Both the position numbers and the translations under genes were made by a program. Positions 1 through 12,739 of a stretch of 64,000 nt of DNA are shown here, in pieces. The DNA lies in NCBI GenBank assembly GCA_963573385.1, contig CAUYLG010065930.1:91901-155900 (forward strand), read 5' to 3'. The notes under the pieces are model-generated. The model did no database searches and had not been told where the DNA came from. It saw only the letters and a program-made list of their open reading frames with translations. The first letter of the stretch is position 1; each line of letters opens with the position of its first letter. The DNA comes from Cacajao melanocephalus. Its lineage: Eukaryota; Chordata; Mammalia; Primates; Pitheciidae.

Positions 1-739
1 CAACCGCAGCAAGGCATAGGTCCTGGAGAAAAGACTGGACACTGTGGAGTAATTACCCACTGGGAATAAAAGGTTAAAAGGAAGCCATGGATTGAATGTG
101 CTTGGCAACTTCTGCCTAGATTTCAAAGAATGTATCAGGTAGCTTGGGTGCTCAGGCAGAAGCCTGACACAGGAACAAAGCTTACAGAAAGCCTCTCCTA
201 AGGCAGTGCCTAGTGGACCCTTGGAAGTAGGTCTTCACCCCTTCAGACCCCAGAATTATAGAGCCACCAATGAGCATGCAACCCCAGCCTGGAAAAGCCA
301 TAGGCATTCGACTCCTACTGATGTTAGCAGTGACATGGGCTGCACCCAGCTAAAGGAGGGGCTGCCCCTGGCCTTGGGAGCCCACTCCTTATACCTGTTT
401 GCCCAAAATGTGTGATATGGCATTAATGATGATTATTTTAGAGCTTGAAGATTTAATGGCTATCTTGCTGTGTCTCAACTTATGTGGGGCCTGTTTCCAG
501 TTTCCTTTGGCATGTTTTTCCCTTTTAGAATGATATCTTCGAAGTAAACAATATAACTTTGATTTTACAGGCTGATAGCTGTAAGAAACTTTCCTTGAGT
601 CTTAGGGCTTTGGACTTTGGAATTTTGAATTGATCCTGGAGCCAGTTAGGACTTTTGGGGACCATTGGAGATCACTGAGATGAAATGATTGTATTTTGTA
701 TGTGAGAAAGAGATGGGATTTAGGGTACTAGGGGCAGAA
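1..739 (+). mobile_element. MaLR (MST/THE1-type) internal region, 3' part
   Basis: This is the 3' part of the non-coding internal region of an ERVL-MaLR element. The run of text before the LTR at 740 matches the usual end of MST/THE1 internal sequence: a stretch rich in 'ggactttgg', then a purine-rich tract ending just before an LTR that begins TG. The 5' part of the element lies outside the window. Internal sequence with the same order of blocks recurs at about 2040-2795, so the two stretches are paralogous copies. The short open frame at 206-415 is a chance frame. Old and heavily mutated; no coding capacity seen. Confidence 0.8.
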
Positions 740-1150
740 TGCTATCCTTTGGATATTTGACTCTCCAAATGTTGAAATCTGATCTCAGTATTGGGGATGG
801 ATGACTAATGGGAAGTGTTTAGGTCATGGGACAGATCGTTCATGAATGGCTTCATGCAGTCCTTGTGGTAATGAGTGAATTCACTCTGTTAGTTCTCATG
901 AGAACTTCTTGTTAAAAAGAAGCTGACACCTGCCCTCCCTATCTCTCTGGCTTCCTCTCTTGCCATGTGATCTGCACATGCTGGCTCTCCTTTACTTTTC
1001 ACCATGAGTGGAAGTGCTTAAAACCCTCACCAGAAGCAGATGCTGATGCCACGATTTTTGTACAGTCAGCAGAACCATGAGCCAAAAACACTTCTTTATA
1101 TATTACTCAGCCTTAGGTATTTCTTTATTACAACACAAATGTACTAAGAT
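740..1150 (+). mobile_element. MaLR LTR (MST/THE1-like)
   Basis: About 410 bp with the hallmarks of an MST-type LTR: TG at the start, a 'gttctcatgaga' block near the middle, a pyrimidine-rich 'tctctctggcttcctctcttgcc' area, the block 'cagaaccatgagcca', then a 3' end resembling 'tcaggtatttctttat' and 'actaa'. It joins internal sequence directly on both sides. LTRs of this family are 350-450 bp, so it is close to full length. Confidence 0.85.
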
Positions 1151-2795
1151 GAAGCTGGAAGAATTTAGAGGATCGGGATAGAAAAAAACCTAGATTGCTG
1201 TGAATAGAGCATGAAGGATGACTATGGCGTGAGCTCAGAAGAGAACTGTAGAGAAAGTCTGAAATGTCTTAGAGATTGCATAATGTGTCATGATTGGAAT
1301 CTTGGTAGAGGTGTGGATAGTAAAAGCCATTCTGATGAATTCTCAGATGAAAAGAGAAACAAGTATTGGAAATTTGAGTTATGGCCATTCTTATTATAAT
1401 GTTGCAAATAACTTGGCTGAATTTGTCCCTGGCCGAGGGCTTTATAGAAGGCAGCATTTAAGAGCAATGAAGTATGATATCTGGTGGCAGAAGAAATTCT
1501 AAGCAAAATACAGAAAGACTGCATGACTACTTTTAACCTAATAGCATAAGATGCAAATAGAGAGAAATTCTTTAAAATTGAAGTTTACAACTAAAGGGGA
1601 AGAAGAGCGGAAAAATTTGGAAAATTCACAGCCTTACCATGTAAAGAGTGAAAAGTTGCCTTTAGGAAAGCAAACCAAGAATGTGGCCAAGAGACCGTTT
1701 TCTGAAGAGATTAATATGGATTAAAAAGATCCAGGTGTTATTCACAATGATAATTGGAGGATGACCCTCAAGGTTTTTCAGAGATCCTTGAGGCAAGCTA
1801 GGACCTTGAGGGCAAGGTTTCCAGGGAGGCACAAACACCACCTCAGCATTTAATGACCTGAACCACCTCAAGTGTCTGCTCTCTGCATTCCAGTGCAATG
1901 TTCATTGACTTCTCTACTTTTGGTTCAAGTTGTCCCATGTGTGGCTTATGATGCTGCTCCAGAGGGCACAAAGGGTAAGCCTCGGTGACATGCACATGGT
2001 GTTGACTCCAAAGACATGTGGAGCGCATGAACTGTAAGGCCGTGTGAGTTGCACCAAGATTTTAAATAATGTAGCAGACACTCTTGACATCAAGGCAGAG
2101 ACTTGTCACTGGGGAGAAGCCACCATAGAGAACCCCTAATAGGGCAATGCTGAGTGCCAATATGGAATCAGAGTAGCAACAGAGAGCCTGCACTATAGCA
2201 ATACCTAGTGGAGCTGAGGGAAATAGGCCACCCGGTGATCCCAGAACTGTAGGGCCACCAGTAACCAACTCAAGCCTTGGAAAGGTGCAGGTAGGAAACT
2301 TCAACCTGTGAAAGCTGCTGTGTGAACTGATCCCAGCAAACTCATAGGGGCAGGGCTGGCTGAGACACTGGAGACCCAATCCCTGCTCCATTATGCCAAA
2401 GCTGTGGAACATAGAGTCAAAGGAGATTATTCTCCAGCTTTAAGACTCCATGTCGTTTTTTTTCTGTGGTGTTTGGGACTTACTTGAGCCCAGTTACTTC
2501 TTTCTTCTTGCCTATTTCTTACTTTTGGAATGGGAATGTCTATCCCATGCCTGTCCCACCATTGCATTTTAAAAGCATGTCACTTACTAGTTTTACAGAC
2601 TTACTGCTAGAGGAGTGTTAGTCTTAGGATGAGTTACGCTTTGATTCTCACCCATATCTTACTTAAATGAGACATTGGTCTTTGGTGTTTTGAACTGATG
2701 CTGGAACAAGTCAAGGCTTTAAGGACTATTGGGATAGAATGAATATATTTTTGCATTGGGAAATGCATATAAATTTTTGGTGGCAGGAGGCAGAA
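1151..2795 (+). mobile_element. MaLR internal region, near full length
   Basis: About 1.65 kb, the usual length of an MST-type internal region, which carries no full gag/pol/env. It runs from the LTR at 740-1150 to the LTR at 2796-3177, and its last 750 bases parallel window positions 1-739. Open frames on both strands here (for example 1211-1399 and 2062-2412 minus) are short and not conserved between the two copies, so they are treated as noise. Confidence 0.75.
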
Positions 2796-3177
2796 TGCTA
2801 TGGTTTGATTGTGTCCCTAATAATTAAGGTGTTATGAAATTAATTCCCAATGCAAGAGTGTTGACAGATGAGACCTTTAAGAGGTGATTAGGCCCTGAGG
2901 GCTCTGCTCTCATGAATGGGTTAATGTCATTATGGCAGGAGTGGATTAGTTATTGAGGGAATGTGTTACTGAAAAAAAAGATGAGTTCAGCCCCTTTCCT
3001 CTCTGACCCTTCCACCTTCCACCACGGGATGATGCAGCAAGAAGATTTTCACCAGATCTGACTTCTCAATCTGGGACTTCCTAGCCTCCAGAGCTGTAAG
3101 AAATAAAGCTCCAGTTTTCTTTATATAAAGTATTCAGTCTGTGGTATTTTGTTTTAGCAACACAAAATGGACCAAGG
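2796..3177 (+). mobile_element. MaLR LTR (MSTD/MLT1A-like)
   Basis: Starts TG ('tgctatggtttga'), has 'gaggtgattaggccctgaggg' and 'ctctcatgaatggg' blocks, a near-canonical polyadenylation area ('gaaataaagctcc') and ends 'tattttgttttagcaacac...ggaccaaggca'. This resembles the MLT1A/MSTD end of the family, and differs clearly from the MST-like LTR at 740-1150. Confidence 0.8.
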
Positions 3178-4180
3178 CAGGGGATATTGTAAGGAACTTA
3201 AGGAAAGTTTTGAGTTCTAACCAACTTCCCAGTAAACACAATATTGAACCTTACTTGCAGGAAATTTAAAAATGGCATTCATATTGCATCTTTCTTTTAA
3301 CCAAAGTAAATATTGTAAGGGCTTGTTTGTAACAAATGCTTTATTTTCGTTTGTTGTTTCCAAAAATGTCTTAATTTTGCCTTTCCTTTCAAATTACACT
3401 TTTGCTGGAATATAGAATTCTGGGTTCATAAATATTTTTCATCTCAATACTTTCAAGCTTTTACCCCACTTTCTGCAGCTTTTCTTGTTGAGAAATCTAG
3501 ACTGCCAAATTACTAAGTTTTAGGTAACCAATCTTTTTAGCTTTTAAGATTTTTTATTTATTATTGATTTCCTAAAAGTTCCTATTATATATTCAGAAAT
3601 TGACCTAATTATGTTGTTTATTATTATTTTATTCTGATTGTTAGTCAAATGCACTGTTCATTTAATACTTGCATTTCTCTTCAACATCTGAAAATTAGCT
3701 AATATCGTAGTAAATATTTATTCCTTGCCATTGTCTACTTCTCTATATTCTGGAACAGAGGTCCCAGGAAATTAATGCCTGAAGTTTTAGTGCAAATTGT
3801 CTCAATAAATCTTGTGAGAATCTTAAGTGCTTGAACATATATTTTTCATCTTTCATTGCTTTGCTGTGTGGTAAGTGAAGTGTTCAGTACTATCTTCCAT
3901 GGCACCGTTTATCCTGTCTATTAATTACTTTCAATTTTGATGTTATTATTTCTCATATTTTAATTAGATTTATTTTTCCTCCCTTTAATTTACCACAGTA
4001 AAGCCATGATATTTTATTGGTAACCTGCTTAGAATTGTAAAAATTATTTTATTTGGCCCAGCCATACTGCCTAGGACAAAAGTTGTTGACAATTCTAATC
4101 TCATCTAGATCTGTTCTTATAAACATCATATAAAAAAATCTTCAACATCCTAAGCATGATGCACTCAGTGTGAAGCATAT
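3178..4180. other. AT-rich stretch with probable antisense L1M/HAL1 ORF1 remnant
   Basis: Around 3355-3520 the minus strand resembles the end of L1/HAL1 ORF1 (the 'tagaattctgggtt' block on the plus strand is the reverse of the ORF1 stretch encoding P-R-I-L-Y-P). The rest is AT-rich and too diverged to assign by eye. No gene seen. Confidence 0.4.
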
Positions 4181-4184
4181 CAGA

Positions 4185-4295
4185 TGTAGATGACGGGGTG
4201 ATGGATGCAGCAAACCACCATGACACCTGTATTACCTATTTAACAAACCTGCACGTTCTGCGCATGTACCCCAGAACTTAAAGTATAAAAAAAGT
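4185..4295 (+). mobile_element. L1 3' end fragment
   Basis: A 5'-truncated L1 tail: 'gatggatgcagcaaacca', 'taacaaacctgcac', 'gcgcatgtaccccagaac' followed by 'ttaaagtataaaaaaag', the usual end of primate L1 with a short A-rich tail. Confidence 0.85.
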
Positions 4296-4299
4296 TAAC

Positions 4300-4475
4300 T
4301 TATTTTTTAATTGACAATATTTTTATATATTTATCTTGTACAACATGTTTTGAAATATGTATACATCATAAAATGGCTACATTGAGCTAATTAGCATATA
4401 TTTTCTCACATACTTATTTTTCATGGCAAGAACACTTAAAATGTTGGTTGTGTTTCTTAGCTTTAGATTTCTTCA
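4300..4475 (-). mobile_element. L1 (L1M/L1P) 3'UTR fragment, antisense
   Basis: Reverse of the older L1 3'UTR: 'aattgacaat...gtacaacatg', 'gaaatatgtatacat', 'agctaattagcatat' and 'cacatacttat' appear in the expected antisense order. It abuts the sense L1 tail at 4185-4295, so two unrelated L1 tails sit tail-to-tail. Confidence 0.7.
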
Positions 4476-5000
4476 TGCATTTTAGAATTGTGGTTTACAG
4501 GTTTATTTGAGGGGAACGTATTTTTTGCTTTGCATTGTTCTATTGTTCTTTAATTCTCTTGGCTCTCTCCTTTCTGACAAGAAGTTATGAGGCTGCTTTA
4601 TAATCAAGGTTTGTGCCTCCTCCCTGGTAGGGATATAAGGAATTTACAAGACTGGTTAGTGAGTCTCAGGCAGCCTTGTGCTGAGGCTATGCCAGTATCC
4701 TCAGGTTTACATTGCCTGGAAGCTTCAGAAAAACTGTAGCCTCAGGCACTAGCTTTCAGTATATTTTCACCCTACTTTTATTAATCATAGCTCCTGGATT
4801 TAAGTAGTGAGGCCAACTTTATTTCTCCATTTTACACAGATCTGTAGTCCCCACCCCGTAAGAGATGAAGTAGCTTCTATTGCCTGCTTTGGAATACGAT
4901 ACTTCAACTCCATTAACTACTTCAGCCTTCTATTTTGTCTCTGCTCTATTATCTTGTCAAGTCTCTTTGATTTTTATTTTTATACTGTATCCATCTTTAA
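4476..5000. other. No gene or clear repeat seen
   Basis: Unassigned sequence between L1 fragments and an Alu. Short open frames at 4807-5028 and 4880-5161 run into the Alu and are not supported. Confidence 0.5.
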
Positions 5001-6435
<1,435 letters not shown>

Positions 6436-7140
6436 AAATGCATGTGGGTTGGTTCCAGGTCTTTGCTATTGTAAACAGCGCCGCAATGAACATATGCGTG
6501 CGTGTGTCTTTATAATAGATTGATCTATAATCCTTTGGGTATATACCCAGTAATGGGATTGCTGGGTCAAATGGAATTTCTATTTCTAGATCCTTGAGGA
6601 ACCACCACACTGTCTTCCACAATGGTTGAACTAAGTTACACTCCCACCAACAGTGTAAAAGTGTTCCTGTTTCTCCACATCCTCTCCAGCATCTGTTGTC
6701 TCCAGATTTTTTGGTGATCACCATTCTAACTGGCGTGAGATGGTATCTCAATGTGGTTTTGATTTGCATTTCTCTAATGACCAGTGATGATGAGCATTTT
6801 TTCATACGTTTGTTGGCCTCATATATGTCTTCTTTTGAAAAGTGTCTGTTCTGTTCATATTCTTTGCCCACTTTTGAATGGGTTTGTTTTTTTCTTGTAA
6901 ATCTGCTTTAGTTCTTTGTAGAGTCTGGATATTAGACCTTTGTCAGATGGGTAGATTGAAAACATTTTTTCCCATTCTGTTGGTTGCCGGTTTACTCTAA
7001 TGATTGTTTCTTTTTCTCTGCAGAAACTCTTAAGTTTGATTAGGTCTCATTTGTCTATTTTGGCTTTTGTTTCCATTGCTTTTGGTGTTTTAGTCATGAA
7101 GTCCTTGCCTATGTCTGTGTCTTGAATGATTTTGCCTAGG
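6436..7140 (-). mobile_element. L1 ORF2 3' segment, antisense
   Basis: Plus strand reads the reverse of primate L1 ORF2 from near its C-terminus backwards ('tatacccagtaatggg', 'gtgagatggtatctcaatg', 'tgtctgttctgttcat'). The minus strand keeps an open frame of 162 codons (6383-6871) that includes the C-terminal Cys-rich segment of ORF2p (CWRGCGE...LLHCWW...C), so this is a fairly young L1 (L1PA-like). It is one of three L1 pieces in the 6.4-8.1 kb interval. Confidence 0.9.
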
Positions 7141-7475
7141 TCTAGAGGGAAATTTATAGCAACAAATGCTCACATGAAAAGTGAGGAAAGATCTAAAATC
7201 AACAACCTATCGTCAAAATTGAAAGAGCTAGAGGAACAAGATAAAAAAAAACTCAAAAGCTAGCAGCAGACAAGAAATAACTAAGATCACAGCAGAACTG
7301 AAGGAGATAGAGACACAAAAATCCCTTCAAAAAATCAATAACTTCAGCAGCTGATTTTTTGAAAAGATCAGCAAAATAGACCGCTAGCCAGACTAATAAA
7401 AAGAAAAGAGAGAAGAATCAAATAGATGCAATAAAAAATTATAAAGGGGATATCACCACCGATTCTACAGAAATA
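7141..7475 (+). mobile_element. L1 ORF2 middle segment, sense
   Basis: Abrupt switch to sense L1 ORF2 at about 7141: 'gggaaatttatagcaac', 'ctagcagcagacaagaaat', 'gcagaactgaaggagatag', 'gatatcaccacc'. In L1 coordinates this lies well upstream of the preceding antisense piece and of the following sense piece. Confidence 0.9.
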
Positions 7476-7790
7476 ACTTTTAACAAAGATTTATAGTATC
7501 TTCATCCAAGAGAGGTTTAGAATTACACGTTCTTATTTTTCTGGTCACAGTTGTTGTTGCTAAGAACTGCTTCCTAGTAGAATTAACTTTTTAAGGCATT
7601 AACTCACACTTGTGAAAGAAAGCTGCTGGGCAGAAATTTGAAGTAACTACTATATTTGAGTATAACTATACTTAAAAACTTGTTTCTAATATTCTTTCTT
7701 AAATTTTTTCTTAAATTAAAATTTTAAATTTACATGCAGTTGTAAAAATAAGTAACATCTTATATACCCTTTACCCAGTTACCCCGAATG
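7476..7790. other. Unassigned AT-rich sequence between L1 pieces
   Basis: Not recognisable as L1 ORF2. The last 80 bases ('taccctttacccagtt') may be another old L1-type fragment, but this is weak. Confidence 0.35.
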
Positions 7791-8100
7791 GTTCATTGCA
7801 GCACCATTCACAATAGCAAAGCCATGAAATCAACCTAAATGCCCATCAATGGTAGACTGGATAAAGAAATGTGATCCATATACACTGTGGAATACTATGC
7901 AACCATAAAAGTGAATGAGACCGTGACCTTTGCAGGAACATGGATGGAGTTGAAGACCATTATCTTTAGCAAACTAATGCAGAAACATAAAGTGGGAGCT
8001 GTAAGTGGGAGCTAACTGATGAGAACACATGGGCACATACATAGAGGGGAACAACACACACTGGGGCCTATTGGAGGGTGGAGTGTGAGAGGAGGGAGAG
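7791..8100 (+). mobile_element. L1 ORF2 end and 3'UTR start, sense
   Basis: Clear L1 ORF2 C-terminal/3'UTR text: 'gcaccattcacaatagcaa', 'gcccatcaatggtagactgg', 'ggaatactatgcaaccata', then 'gggaacaacacacactgggg'. Its L1 start point lies close to the L1 breakpoint of the antisense segment at 6436-7140, as in 5' inversion by twin priming. No A-tail is visible. Confidence 0.85.
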
Positions 8101-8760
8101 GATGTGGAATAATATGCCCTCCATATTGCCTTCTCTGTCACTGTGAATGGGGCAGAGCCTTGTTACCACCAAGCAGGAATGAATGTGAAATCCCTGCCCC
8201 CTACTTGTCCTTCTCTGACAACACCTCAATGAGGGGCTGTGGCACTTCATTACAGTCTGACAAGTGTGAGTGGGAATGTCGAAGTCTCAACTTCCATTTG
8301 GTCTTTATTGGTGAAAGTGAAGGGGAGGGCTCCCTAAATGAGTTTTTACAGTGTTTAGCTGGAATATAGCAGTCATTGTCTAAGTGTTCTACCTGCTATG
8401 CTGACCTTTTCTTAGTCTTTTCTCTAAAGAGGGAAGGCTTTTGTTGAAAACTCACCGCTATGTTGTTCCCTGAGTTCAGAGCTTCTTACCTACATTTTTC
8501 TTTTCTCCATATTTCAGTGATACACTTAAATAACTTAGAATTTATTTTAGTTATACTAAGTAGGAGGAATAGAAAAAAGTTTACTCCATTTTTACAGAAG
8601 AGGAAATCTATCTTTTTTAAATTAATTCAGAGAAAAAAAATAGCATGGGTACTTTCATTTCCACCAGTATCTTTGTCATCCATTTATTTCAAAAGTCAAA
8701 AGGAGCTCAGAGCTATTCAGCTATCAATTCCATTCTTTGGTAAATCAATTTTTTCTTTTT
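8101..8760. other. Unassigned, probably an old retroelement
   Basis: The stretch 8101-8400 has a repeat-like texture ('gtctttattggtgaaagtgaag', 'tctctgacaac') but I cannot name a family. The frames at 8019-8369 and 8460-8777 are not supported as genes. Confidence 0.3.
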
Positions 8761-8762
8761 CC

Positions 8763-9058
8763 TTTTTTTTTTTTTGAGATGGAGTTTCACTCTTGTTGGC
8801 CAGGCTGGAGTGCAATGGCATGATCTCGGCTCACCACAACTTCCACCTCCTGGGTTCAAGCGATTCTCCTGCCTCAGCCTCATGAGTAGCTAGGATTACA
8901 GGCATATGCCACCACATCTGGCTAATTTTTGTGTTTTTAGTAGAGACGGAGTTTCTCCATGTTGGTCAGGCTCGTGTCGAACTCCCAACCTCAGGTGATC
9001 TACCCACCTCGGCCTCTCAAAGTGCTGGGATTACAGCCATGAGCCACCGTGCCCAGCT
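8763..9058 (-). mobile_element. Alu, full length, antisense
   Basis: Poly-T at 8763-8775 then a complete antisense Alu ending 'gagccaccgtgcccagct'. Flanks 'gtaaatcaattttt' (8740) and 'gtaaattagttttc' (9059) look like a worn target-site duplication. Confidence 0.95.
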
Positions 9059-9099
9059 AGTAAATTAGTTTTCAACATGATTCACAGACAACTGTTTTT

Positions 9100-9117
9100 G
9101 TGTGTGTGTGTGTGTGT
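9100..9117. repeat. (TG)n microsatellite
   Basis: Nine TG units directly before an antisense Alu fragment; probably grew in or beside that Alu's poly-T. Confidence 0.9.
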
Positions 9118-9222
9118 TTTGTTTTTTTCTGAGGCAGAGTTTCACTGTGTCGCCCAAGCTGGAGTGCATTGGCACGATCGTGGCTCACTGCAACCTCTGC
9201 CTCCTGGGTTCAAGCAATTCTG
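9118..9222 (-). mobile_element. Alu fragment, antisense, broken
   Basis: Begins as a normal antisense Alu 3' arm ('gaggcagagtttcactgtg') but stops at 'caagcaattctg', about 100 bases in, where LTR sequence begins without a gap. Confidence 0.9.
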
Positions 9223-9358
9223 CATTCACTATTATGAAAACAGCATGGAGGAAACTGCACCTATGATCCCATCACTTCCCACCAGGTCCCGCCCTGAACA
9301 CATGGGGATTACAATTGCAGATGACATTTAGGTGGGGACACAGAGCCAAACTATATCA
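9223..9358 (-). mobile_element. MaLR LTR 5' part, antisense, truncated
   Basis: Reverse of the first third of an MST/THE1 LTR: 'cactattatgaaaacagcat', 'gatcccatcacttcccacca', 'gattacaattgcagatgac', ending 'gccaaactatatca'. The remainder of the LTR is missing at the junction with the Alu fragment. Confidence 0.85.
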
Positions 9359-10026
9359 TATGTGATAGCATTGACTAAATTAGTTGCATCTCAAAAATGG
9401 TAACTCTTAGAATAGTACAAGGATTAGAAAGTTATATTAAGATTTTATAAGATGTGATCAGTGGCATTTTATTTGCCACACCTGGGTGTTTTATAATTTG
9501 GTCTGCATACTGAATCACAATTGCACACAAATTACTCATGATGTGTATGAATATAAATGTGTATGATATAAAACTATTTAGAGACACATGCTACTATAAA
9601 TAAATACTCATCCAAAAAGCTCTTGATAGTTCATTAAGCCTCACAATTTCTTGGAGGCTCATAAGTGACAAAGATTATACATTTTTCTGAAGGTCAAAGG
9701 CAGAATTCTACGGAGACTCAGATCTTAAAGAGAAGAAGGAACAACCTCATACTCTGGCATAAATATTGGAGTCAGATGGTGGTGTCTTAAATTCTTATAA
9801 CAACTAGTCACATTGAGAGTTTGGCTGTAAATGCAGCCATCTCCAGTCCACCGATCTGAATATTCCTGGGCTACCAATCATTTAACACTTGTCTACATGT
9901 GTTATAGCTGTGTCGCCATTACTGACTACAGACATAGAAATAAATGGAGCTACTTACTTTTGCCTTAAAATCAGACACATTTGATATTCATTGAAGCATT
10001 TGAATAATAATACCTGACAAGACAAA
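9359..10026. other. Repeat-poor intergenic sequence
   Basis: Nothing recognised. Confidence 0.5.
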
Positions 10027-10105
10027 CTTTGGAGACAGATTCAGTTTGAGTCTTGACTAAGTAACTTAACGATCTGACTCTCCAATTCCCTCCTTGTAAT
10101 ATGAA
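10027..10105 (+). mobile_element. MIR fragment
   Basis: 'actttggagacagattcagt' followed by a 'ttgactaagtaacttaac' block matches the MIR core region at low identity. Confidence 0.5.
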
Positions 10106-10465
10106 AGCCAGTCTCCACTGTCTCCACCTTTTCATTGAGCTTTAAAGATACTGTGCATTGAATAACTGCAAATTGAAGCAGACTAAGGTAATAATACAAA
10201 ATGTTGTTTATACTAAACTTTTGCAACTTATAAGAGTTCTTGTCCTCCCAAAGAAAGTGCAAAAAATAAAAATAAGGTGGTAAATTTAGAAGTTTTTAGA
10301 TGGGCCATTGTTGGATGGTTGTTGGTGCTTGGTAAGTTTTTGTGAGGATTCCTTGTATACTTCTGTCCACTTTTGTGGATTTTCAAAATTTTCCAAAATG
10401 TAAAATTCAAAAAGAAGTCCTTTAAGTTAAAATACTATAAGTCATAAGAGGAAAACATTGCAATG

Positions 10466-10956
10466 CAGTATTTCTCAAAGAGGGGTCCCTGAGAGTAGTG
10501 GCATCAGCAGCTATATGGAATGTGGTATAAAATGCAAATTATTGGGTACCATCCCAAATCAACTGAATCAGAAACTTTGAGGGTGGGATTCAGCAATTTT
10601 GTTTATTTATTTGATTTATTTATTTTAGACCAAGTTTCACTCTTGTTGCCCAGGCTACAGTGCAATGGCGCAATCTCAGCTCACCACAACCTCTGCCTCC
10701 TGCCTCAGCCTACCGAGTAGCTGGGATTACAGGTATGTACCGCCACGCCCAGATAATTTTGTATTTTTAGTAGAGACAGGGTTTCTCTGTGTTGGTCAGG
10801 CTGGTCTTGAACTCCTGACCTCAAGTGATCCACCCGCCTTAGCCTCCCAAATTGCTGGGATTACAGGTGTGAGCCATTGCATCCGGCTCAGCAATTTATT
10901 TTTTTAACATGCCTTCCAGGTGATTTGGATGCAACACTAAAAAATGTGAACCACTG
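10466..10956 (-). mobile_element. MER5A-like hAT element split by an Alu
   Basis: Left end 'cagtatttctcaaag' and right end 'atgtgaaccactg' are worn inverted termini of MER5A. The inside shows 'gcatcagcagc', 'tgaatcagaaactttgaggg' and 'ttccaggtgatttggatgc' in the expected antisense order. Without the Alu it is about 195 bp, near the family's 189-bp length. Confidence 0.85.
10601..10888 (-). mobile_element. Alu, antisense, inserted in MER5A
   Basis: The A-tail has drifted to TTTA repeats (10601-10626 on the plus strand). Flanking 'tcagcaattt' at 10590-10599 recurs at 10888 onward, a clean target-site duplication made from MER5A sequence. Confidence 0.95.
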
Positions 10957-10984
10957 ATGAAATAAAAATGTTTTTCTGGAAGTT

Positions 10985-11135
10985 AAGAGATCTGAATTTT
11001 AGTTCAGGATCAATTGGTTTTGCAGTCTTGGACAAGCCACATACTTTCTCTGAATATCAGTTTTCTCATCTCCAGATGAGGTCTGGATCAGATAACCTCC
11101 TGGGCTTTTTCTCCCTTAGCCTTCTAGGATGACCC
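10985..11135 (+). mobile_element. MIR
   Basis: 'gagatctgaattttagttca', 'cttggacaagccacatact', 'cagttttctcatctccagatg' and 'gatcagataacctcc' follow the MIR consensus order. Confidence 0.7.
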
Positions 11136-12739
11136 TGAAACAGACAAATTAGGTAAGGAAGTATGATCTCTGAGAAATTACTATCTAAAATTTGGTAAAT
11201 TATATGAATTGGGAGCTTCATTAACTATACAGAGGGCTAACAAACTAGTTGTGTATTTAATTAATAGATCCTTTATGTATGGCTGGAAGAGTATGAATTT
11301 TCATCTCCAAATACCATTTGAAATGTAAATTTTCCTTTACAAATAGAAAGTGTTTCAGGTTTCTTATTACAGTAGTCACTGATGTTTGGATTTTATTATT
11401 AAGCATAGATGACTTGGGGTGATTTGCTTGTGTCGTTGTAATTGTGCGTTTTTGTTTGTTGCAGAATAGGGACCTATATTTTCTGTAACTGTAACTCATT
11501 TGAGAAACTGACACTTAGGTTCTTAACTATAACTATGTATAAATAACAACTTATGAACCTAAAAAGTATTTGCAAAGTACTTTTAAGCACTAATACTTGT
11601 CAGGAGTTTGTGTAAGTCTGCCACACTCCTCTGATTCAACACAAGATGTTAAAAAGTTTACAGTGTCATGAAATTTTGGCCACTCTGTATTACGTTTAGA
11701 CAGAACAGAGAGAATATGAAGTGAGGGAAAGAGATTAAGAAGCCTTTCTACAAATCCCCACCATCAATTGGCAGGACGTGTCTGTGGCTGAACACTTACA
11801 AATATTGGCAAAATAATGAGGACAATCAGGCATGTTGGACCTGAAAGAGTGTGAGCAAAGGCCTCATTCAGAAACATAAGAAACTGGGAGCTCATTTTTG
11901 TATCAGATGTGTTAAAACTATGAGAAGGTAAGCAAGAACCTCCTTTATTGCCATCCCAGGTAACCCTACAGATTCTGAAAACACTTCTGATGCTGCTTAC
12001 TCCTTTCAGTCACTATTAAAGGGCAATTAAATGGGAGACCAGGAAGCTGTAATGCTTCTGGGCCTTCTGCGTTCAGATAATGTAAATATGTAGGGCTAAG
12101 AAAAAGGGGTCCATCCTCAATAAAAAGCCACAGGAAGCCCCTTCCATCCAAAATGGTCTATTAGTGCAGATTTAAAGTGTCTTGTGGAGGACAGAGGTAC
12201 TTGAATTTTTAAAACCCAAAACATTGTTGTTGTTTACTAATCCTTGAAGAAATGACAGCAATAAGCTGGAATAATTCTGCACATGGAGCAAGCATGAGGC
12301 TTGAAATGCTGTATCTACGGAGATTTATAGCAAAGGTACAGACAGGTGTTTATCTGTTTCTTAAAGCAAGTTGAATCTCCCTGGATGCATACATTAGCCA
12401 AGATGAAACAATTCCAGGTGTTTCAGCTTGTCAAGGTCTCTAGGTGGACATTATTATTAAGAGAATAAATTAAAAGAGGTAAGAGCAATGAAGTGTGGAC
12501 AGAATTGGATGCTTTACTCACATTCAGCTGAGTGTATAGAGATGGATTGAAAAAGCACGGGGGTGGAGGGGGGAGTCACAGTAAAGGTAAGTATCTAATC
12601 CTGACACGTATCTATGATCAGCCTGCTTTATTTGATCCGTACAATTTAAAAAGGTTTTACATAATAAAGTTACTCCCTACTCTTCCTGGTGACCCTTAAT
12701 TGTTTGCACTCAAACAACATGGTAAGAGACTTTCAGTTC
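11136..12739. other. Repeat-poor intergenic sequence
   Basis: About 1.6 kb without a repeat or gene that I can name. Several short minus-strand frames (11257-11514, 11966-12151) have no recognisable domain. Confidence 0.45.
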
